Assembly: GCA_947493285.1 (NCBI GenBank)
Contig: CANLQH010000002.1
Span: 667,906 to 731,905 of the forward strand
Reading direction: 5' to 3'
Length of the DNA: 64,000 bases
Source of the DNA: an uncultured Tenacibaculum sp.
Lineage (GTDB): Bacteria > Bacteroidota > Bacteroidia > Flavobacteriales > Flavobacteriaceae
Made by a program: the position numbers and the translations under genes. Each line of letters begins with the position of its first letter. Position 1 is the stretch's first letter. Below the pieces are notes generated by a model that worked only from the letters and a program-made list of their open reading frames with translations, was not told the origin of the DNA and did no database searches. Positions 59,905 through 64,000 of the stretch are shown here, one piece after another.

Positions 59905-60708
59905 ATGCACAAAAAACTCGCATCAGATTTAACCAGTTTAGCACACAGTATTTTACAGATGAAAAATAAGGAGGATGTGTTTGAGTTAAAACAGAAAGCA
60001 TACGAGGTTTATGAAAAGCTTTCGGTTTTGGCTTATGTAGAAGAGTATATAAATAATACTCCGAATCCATCTAAAACAAAAGATGAGTTGTTGCAAGATG
60101 TTTTGTTGGCTGAGGAAAATAGAATTGAAAAAAATAAAATAGAAGAACCTTTAGTTGAAGAGGTTAAAGTTGTACATCAATTAGATGATTTAGAAGAGGC
60201 AATTGAGTTAGAAGCTGACGATATTGCGGATGATGTGATTAATGAAATAATCGAAGAAGAAATAGATTTAAAAGTGGTTGAAGAAACTACTGAGCAATCC
60301 TTTGACGAATTAGAATCATTGATTTTTGAAAACACAGATGACGTTAAAAACGATGTAAAAGATATTGATGATAAAAAAACACCAACGCTTGAAGATGAAC
60401 TACAAGACACTATTTCGGTAGATGTTATGGCTGATCTATTTGAGAAAGTTGAACCTAAAAAATCATTAAACGATAAATTACAGAATTCGATTCAAATAGG
60501 ATTGAATGATAGAATTGCTTTCGTGAAACATTTATTTAATGGAGATCAAAATGATTTTAATAGAGTAGTTTCACAGTTAAATACTTTTAAAACAGAAAAA
60601 GAAGCCAAGAAATTCATTAATAAAATGATAAAGCCAGATTATAACTGGACAGAGAAAGAAGAATACGAAACACGATTATTCGAAATTATTGAAAGAAGAT
60701 TCGCTTAG
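59905..60708 (+). CDS. Conserved acidic hypothetical protein
   Basis: 267 residues, no signal. Residues 1-50 form helices (LTSLAHSILQMKNKEDVFELKQ), residues 60-185 are an acidic low-complexity linker dominated by Glu, Asp, Ile and Val, and residues 190-265 form a compact helical domain (LNDRIAFVKHLFNGDQNDFNRVV). The shape suggests an adaptor with two folded ends joined by a flexible linker. It is divergent from tdk by about 100 bases; similar genes beside tdk are, as I recall, common in Bacteroidota. Function unknown. Confidence 0.78.
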   Translation: MHKKLASDLTSLAHSILQMKNKEDVFELKQKAYEVYEKLSVLAYVEEYINNTPNPSKTKDELLQDVLLAEENRIEKNKIEEPLVEEVKVVHQLDDLEEAIELEADDIADDVINEIIEEEIDLKVVEETTEQSFDELESLIFENTDDVKNDVKDIDDKKTPTLEDELQDTISVDVMADLFEKVEPKKSLNDKLQNSIQIGLNDRIAFVKHLFNGDQNDFNRVVSQLNTFKTEKEAKKFINKMIKPDYNWTEKEEYETRLFEIIERRFA

Positions 60709-60746
60709 TTTATAATCGATTTAAAAAAAATAAATATATAGTTTAT

Positions 60747-61772
60747 ATGAGAGCAAGGTTTTTAAAAATTATAATATTATCTCTTGCTTTCATTTCTTTA
60801 AGTAATTGCAAATCTACCTACAAAACACAATCTTTTTCAGCTAAAAAACTTCCTTCAAAGCCTAATTACGAATTAGAAACTTCATGGGCTGTACTACCAA
60901 CAAAATACACGAATGAGTTTAAGAAATACGTATCTTTAAAACCAGATACTTTAAAAGCTGATGTGTTTTATGTATATCCGACATTAAATACGAGTAAAAA
61001 AGATAATCGATGGAATGTGCCGATAGATGATGTTCAGCAAAATGAAAAGGTGCTTGCCAAGGCAGTTTTGTTTCAGTCATCCGCATTTGCTGAAACAGGT
61101 AAAATGTATGTACCTTTTTATAGACAAGCACATTACCGTTCTTTTGTTAAAGGGTATAAAAAAGAAGGTGAAAAAGCATTAAAATTAGCTTATAGTGATG
61201 TTAAAAATGCTTTTGAAGTTTACTTAAAGAAGTATAATAATAAGCGTCCAATTATTCTTGTAGGACATAGTCAAGGAACAAGACATGCGGTTCAGTTACT
61301 AAAAGATTTTTTTGATGAGAAGCCACTAGCTAAAAAGTTAATTGCAGCTTATATTCCAGGAATAAGAGTAAAACCAAATGAGTTTAAAAGTATTAAACCG
61401 ATGTATTCGCCTAATGAAACAGGAGGTTTTGTTGCTTGGAATACTTTTAAAAAGGGAAATACTCCTAAAAATAAAAAGTGGTATGTTGGAAGTGTAACGA
61501 ACAACCCAATTTCATGGGATACAAAAACAACAACAGAATTACAGCAACATAAAGGATTTTTATATAGTAATGGTAAAATGTATTCTAAAGCATTAAAAGT
61601 TGAGATTACAGATGGATTGGTTTGGTCTACGAACCCCAAATTTCCACTACGCTTCTTTATGTCGTTTCTTAAAAACTACCATGCTGGTGATATCAATTTA
61701 TTTTGGTTAGATATAAAAGAAAATAGTATTCTAAGAGCCCAAAATTGGGTTCAAAAAATTCAAAATGAATAA
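60747..61772 (+). CDS. DUF3089 lipoprotein, alpha/beta hydrolase type
   Basis: 341 residues. Lipobox LSNC gives Cys 21. The nucleophile elbow is VGHSQGTRHA with S175, the usual G-x-S-x-G of alpha/beta hydrolases, and the DUF3089 features FYVYPTLNTS, FYRQAHYRSF and the C-terminal KNYHAGDINLFW, which probably contains the catalytic His. It should be a periplasmic or surface esterase or lipase; substrate unknown. Starts 38 bases after the acidic protein. Confidence 0.85.
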   Translation: MRARFLKIIILSLAFISLSNCKSTYKTQSFSAKKLPSKPNYELETSWAVLPTKYTNEFKKYVSLKPDTLKADVFYVYPTLNTSKKDNRWNVPIDDVQQNEKVLAKAVLFQSSAFAETGKMYVPFYRQAHYRSFVKGYKKEGEKALKLAYSDVKNAFEVYLKKYNNKRPIILVGHSQGTRHAVQLLKDFFDEKPLAKKLIAAYIPGIRVKPNEFKSIKPMYSPNETGGFVAWNTFKKGNTPKNKKWYVGSVTNNPISWDTKTTTELQQHKGFLYSNGKMYSKALKVEITDGLVWSTNPKFPLRFFMSFLKNYHAGDINLFWLDIKENSILRAQNWVQKIQNE

Positions 61773-61847
61773 GGTTTGTTTTAGAGGAAAAACCCCCTAT
61801 TTACTTAGTTAAAGTTTAGTTAATGTTTTATGTATTAGATAATTGTT

Positions 61848-61855
61848 TAAATTTG
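61848..61855 (+). promoter_or_regulatory. Candidate -7 box of the adhesin gene
   Basis: TAAATTTG matches TAnnTTTG. A TTTTATG stretch about 20 bases upstream is a weak -33 candidate. Confidence 0.4.
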
Positions 61856-61950
61856 TATAAGTGAATTGACTAATCAAACTTCTCAGAATTCACTTCTCAA
61901 AAAGATTTCCTCTTATTGAACTAAAGTTATTTATATAGCTACTACTATTA

Positions 61951-61986
61951 CCTCTCGTTTTTTAACCTCTCGCCTTTAATCTCTCG
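61951..61986 (+). repeat. Three CTCTCG elements at 15 and 14 base spacing
   Basis: CCTCTCG, CCTCTCG and TCTCTCG begin at 61951, 61966 and 61980. They sit in the putative leader and may be a protein-binding array or RNA signal. Confidence 0.6.
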
Positions 61987-62081
61987 TTTAGATGTTTTTA
62001 CAGCTAGCATGTTATGTTAGTATGAGGTCCACCCTTTTTAATAAAAAATCAAAAAAATAATAGTATGTAAAACATTACATT

Positions 62082-64000
62082 ATGTTGCTTAATAACAAAA
62101 AAGCTGTTTTGGGGAAAACAGCGTTAATTACGTTAAAAGACTGCATCATTAAAAATAAAAATGAGTACTTAAAAAGTATAACAAGTTTTCTTATTGTGCT
62201 TTTTTTATTTTCAATGAATGTAGCACAGTCACAAAATATAAACACAGAGACATCTGTACATGCCAATTTCGGAATCGATGCAGATGTTTTCTCTGGAATT
62301 GTTTCATTTCCAAATGGAGGAGTTTTTCCTTCTGCGACTGATGATTGGTTTCTCGGTACCTCAGGAAAAGGAGTTATAGATGAAACACCAACAGCCACAA
62401 CGGCCGCTTTATTAGTAGATGATAATGCTTCGGCTGAAATTAGAATGAGTGCTCCCATATACTCGGTGGTAGATGGTAGATTATGGATTGATGCGGTGTT
62501 TATTAGAGATCAAAATGCTCAAGGTAATAATTCTGATTCAAATGTATTTACAGGAGGTTCAGATAAAAATAATGATAATCCAGATACTTGGACAATTACT
62601 GACGCTTCCGTACCTCAAAAAAATGATATTATAGATGTGTTTGGGCATTTAAGAAGAGAAGGAGCGACTGTTGGTACTGACCAATGGGCTTTATTAGGAG
62701 CATCAACAAGAAATGATAGTGGTGATAGTTATTTAGATTTTGAATATTTTAGAGAGAAAGTTAATTTAGTAGGAGGTACAATTGAGTCGGTTGTAGATTT
62801 ATCTGCAACCGGTGGTCGTACACCTTATTTATTTAAGCCAGATGGTTCTGTAGAGCAACATGGGGATATTATTTTATCTGTTAATTATGCTAATGGGGGG
62901 GCGAATGCTATAATTAAACTTTATGTTTGGGTAGAGTTAGTAGGTGTTCCTGATAGTTATTTTGATACTCATAATGGATTGCCATTTAGGCCTTTTGAAT
63001 TTAAGCAGGACAATAATGGATATGTTCAGTATTCAGGAGGTAATGGAGCAGGGAATTATGGATATGCCGAAATACAGTTAAGAAGTGATTTACCACCAGG
63101 TTCTCAAGCAATATTTGCACAAGTAAATGATGGAGGGGATGTTCCAGCAGGACCTTGGGGAACTATAAGTAAAGGTGGTGATATAGTTGCAAATTATGGA
63201 GAAACTACTTTTGCTGAAATAGCGATTAATTCTACTGCTTTAGGTTTTGATTCAAGTAGCTCACCTGGTATAGATTGTGTGAGTCCATTAGGTAGTGTAA
63301 TTGTAAAAACAAGATCTTCAGATTCATTTACTGCTGAGCTAAAAGATTTAGCTGGGCCATTCAGTTTGGCAGACACTCCAGAAGTTGCCGTTGTAATTGA
63401 AGGAGAAGACATAGCATGTACAGAAGATAGTGTAACATTAACAGCAACAGCTTCGCCAGTAGGAAATACCTTTAGTTATAAATGGTATAAAAACGGAGTT
63501 GAAATTATTGGGGAAACAACAAGTCAATTAGAAGTGACAGAAGCTGGAGCTTATAAGGTATCTGCGACATTACAATTTGCACCTGGAGTTGTCGGATGTA
63601 CAGCAGAGGAAGTATTTGAAGTTAATGGAGAGCCATTAATTCCTTTAAATCAAGTTTGTCCAGATGACCAAATAATTGATGCTTGTACTTCGCAAGAAGA
63701 TATAAACACAGCATTTAGTAATTGGTTATCAGGTTTTTCTTTTTCAGGAGGTAATGGAATAGTAGTAGAAAAATATTTCATAGATGAGGTTGAAATAAAT
63801 ATAAATAATTTAACAGCTCCACTAGCTTGTGGAGGCAGTGTAACTTTAAAATACGAAGTTTCGGATGAGTGTGAGCAAGTAAAAATGTGTGAAAAAACAT
63901 TTACAGTCACACCTGATAATATAGCCCCAGAGATTGTAGATATCGGCGATTATAAATTAGAAGGCTGTAATACAGCATGGCCATTGAATTTAACGACGGA
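62082..64000 (+). CDS. Very large secreted adhesin-type protein, 3' end cut by window edge
   Basis: The frame is open from the ATG at 62082 to the window end (639 codons) without stop. A long basic N-terminus (residues 1-33) precedes a hydrophobic signal (about 34-50, SFLIVLFLFSMNVAQS). Residues 60-400 form a beta-rich domain with many Asn, Gly and Asp and a PDTWTITDASVPQKNDIIDVF segment. An Ig-like repeat starts at C446 (TCTEDSVTLTATASP-type strand, read here as CTEDSVTLTATAS, then FSYKWYKNG), and further Cys-bearing repeats follow (CPDDQIIDACTSQ at about 525 and APEIVDIGDY with EGCNTAW near 617-635), like HYR-type repeats of gliding adhesins and Type 9 secreted proteins. The C-terminal sorting domain, if any, lies outside the window. 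Confidence 0.83.
   Translation, partial: MLLNNKKAVLGKTALITLKDCIIKNKNEYLKSITSFLIVLFLFSMNVAQSQNINTETSVHANFGIDADVFSGIVSFPNGGVFPSATDDWFLGTSGKGVIDETPTATTAALLVDDNASAEIRMSAPIYSVVDGRLWIDAVFIRDQNAQGNNSDSNVFTGGSDKNNDNPDTWTITDASVPQKNDIIDVFGHLRREGATVGTDQWALLGASTRNDSGDSYLDFEYFREKVNLVGGTIESVVDLSATGGRTPYLFKPDGSVEQHGDIILSVNYANGGANAIIKLYVWVELVGVPDSYFDTHNGLPFRPFEFKQDNNGYVQYSGGNGAGNYGYAEIQLRSDLPPGSQAIFAQVNDGGDVPAGPWGTISKGGDIVANYGETTFAEIAINSTALGFDSSSSPGIDCVSPLGSVIVKTRSSDSFTAELKDLAGPFSLADTPEVAVVIEGEDIACTEDSVTLTATASPVGNTFSYKWYKNGVEIIGETTSQLEVTEAGAYKVSATLQFAPGVVGCTAEEVFEVNGEPLIPLNQVCPDDQIIDACTSQEDINTAFSNWLSGFSFSGGNGIVVEKYFIDEVEININNLTAPLACGGSVTLKYEVSDECEQVKMCEKTFTVTPDNIAPEIVDIGDYKLEGCNTAWPLNLTT

Larger units (their letters stand above)
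61773..62081 (+). other. 309-base leader region of the adhesin gene
   Basis: No coding frame is seen. It has a TAAATTTG box (61848-61855), a run ending ACCCCCTATTTAC near 61790-61803, and three CTCTCG words at 61952-61957, 61967-61972 and 61981-61986. The predicted transcript leader before the ATG at 62082 would be over 200 bases long. Confidence 0.55.

Noticed and set aside
60177..60410. Ser-rich minus-strand open frame inside the acidic hypothetical gene
   Set aside because: It is the complement of Glu/Asp-rich codons (GAA, GAT read as TTC, ATC) and has no independent support.
1..64000. CRISPR array, tRNA, rRNA, IS element, prophage or integron
   Set aside because: I scanned the intergenic regions and found no repeat-spacer pattern, cloverleaf, transposase or integrase, nor any phage structural gene.

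Overview
The window is AT-rich chromosomal DNA from a member of the Bacteroidota, almost certainly family Flavobacteriaceae (a marine genus such as Tenacibaculum or Polaribacter is plausible but not proven). The evidence is the set of families typical of this phylum (DUF4271, DUF4296, DUF5689, DUF2911, S46 and M43 peptidases, TonB-dependent receptor with a carboxypeptidase-like N-terminal domain), the near absence of Shine-Dalgarno sequences, and recurrent TAnnTTTG -7 promoter boxes. No rRNA, tRNA, CRISPR array, IS element or prophage was seen. Gene density is high and most convergent gene pairs are separated by strong hairpin terminators.

Left part (1-9612): a truncated RNase H gene at the edge, rseP, a SCO1-like copper protein, an SdpI-like membrane protein, a NylB-like serine hydrolase, sufS, and then a compact five-gene run that is the most interesting locus: S-adenosylmethionine decarboxylase, a voltage-gated-type ion channel carrying an apparent frameshift, a DUF4178 protein, a lipoprotein with a Ser/Arg/Tyr/Gly-rich tail, and a membrane-anchored spermidine-synthase-like enzyme. 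Together these look like a polyamine-making module tied to a membrane or envelope function.

Middle part (9638-42230): a BI-1 family protein; two tandem M43 metalloprotease lipoproteins with a patch of near-identical DNA; a TonB-like protein; a hexapeptide acyltransferase; a six-gene operon read leftwards (flavoprotein, polyferredoxin, MORN-like protein, two GT2 and one GT87-like glycosyltransferase); facing it, a four-gene cell-surface operon (beta-barrel, GH113-like glycosidase lipoprotein, unknown lipoprotein, POTRA-barrel). Then come an S46 dipeptidyl peptidase of DPP11 type, a fatty-acid hydroxylase family protein, hemD with DUF4271, a polyprenol-phosphate sugar transferase/dihydroorotase/DUF4296 operon, tyrS, leuS, and several small or lipid-modified proteins.

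Right part (42242-64000): a PiT phosphate transporter behind an OprP-like porin, a metallophosphoesterase, and a TonB receptor with two DUF5689 surface lipoproteins (one with a lamin-tail domain) divergent from a secreted DNase I-like nuclease. These neighbours suggest scavenging of phosphate from extracellular nucleic acid. Housekeeping genes follow (recJ, OsmC, AhpD-like, mscL, alr, tdk, DUF3089 hydrolase), and the window ends inside a very large secreted adhesin-type protein whose long leader holds three evenly spaced CTCTCG elements.
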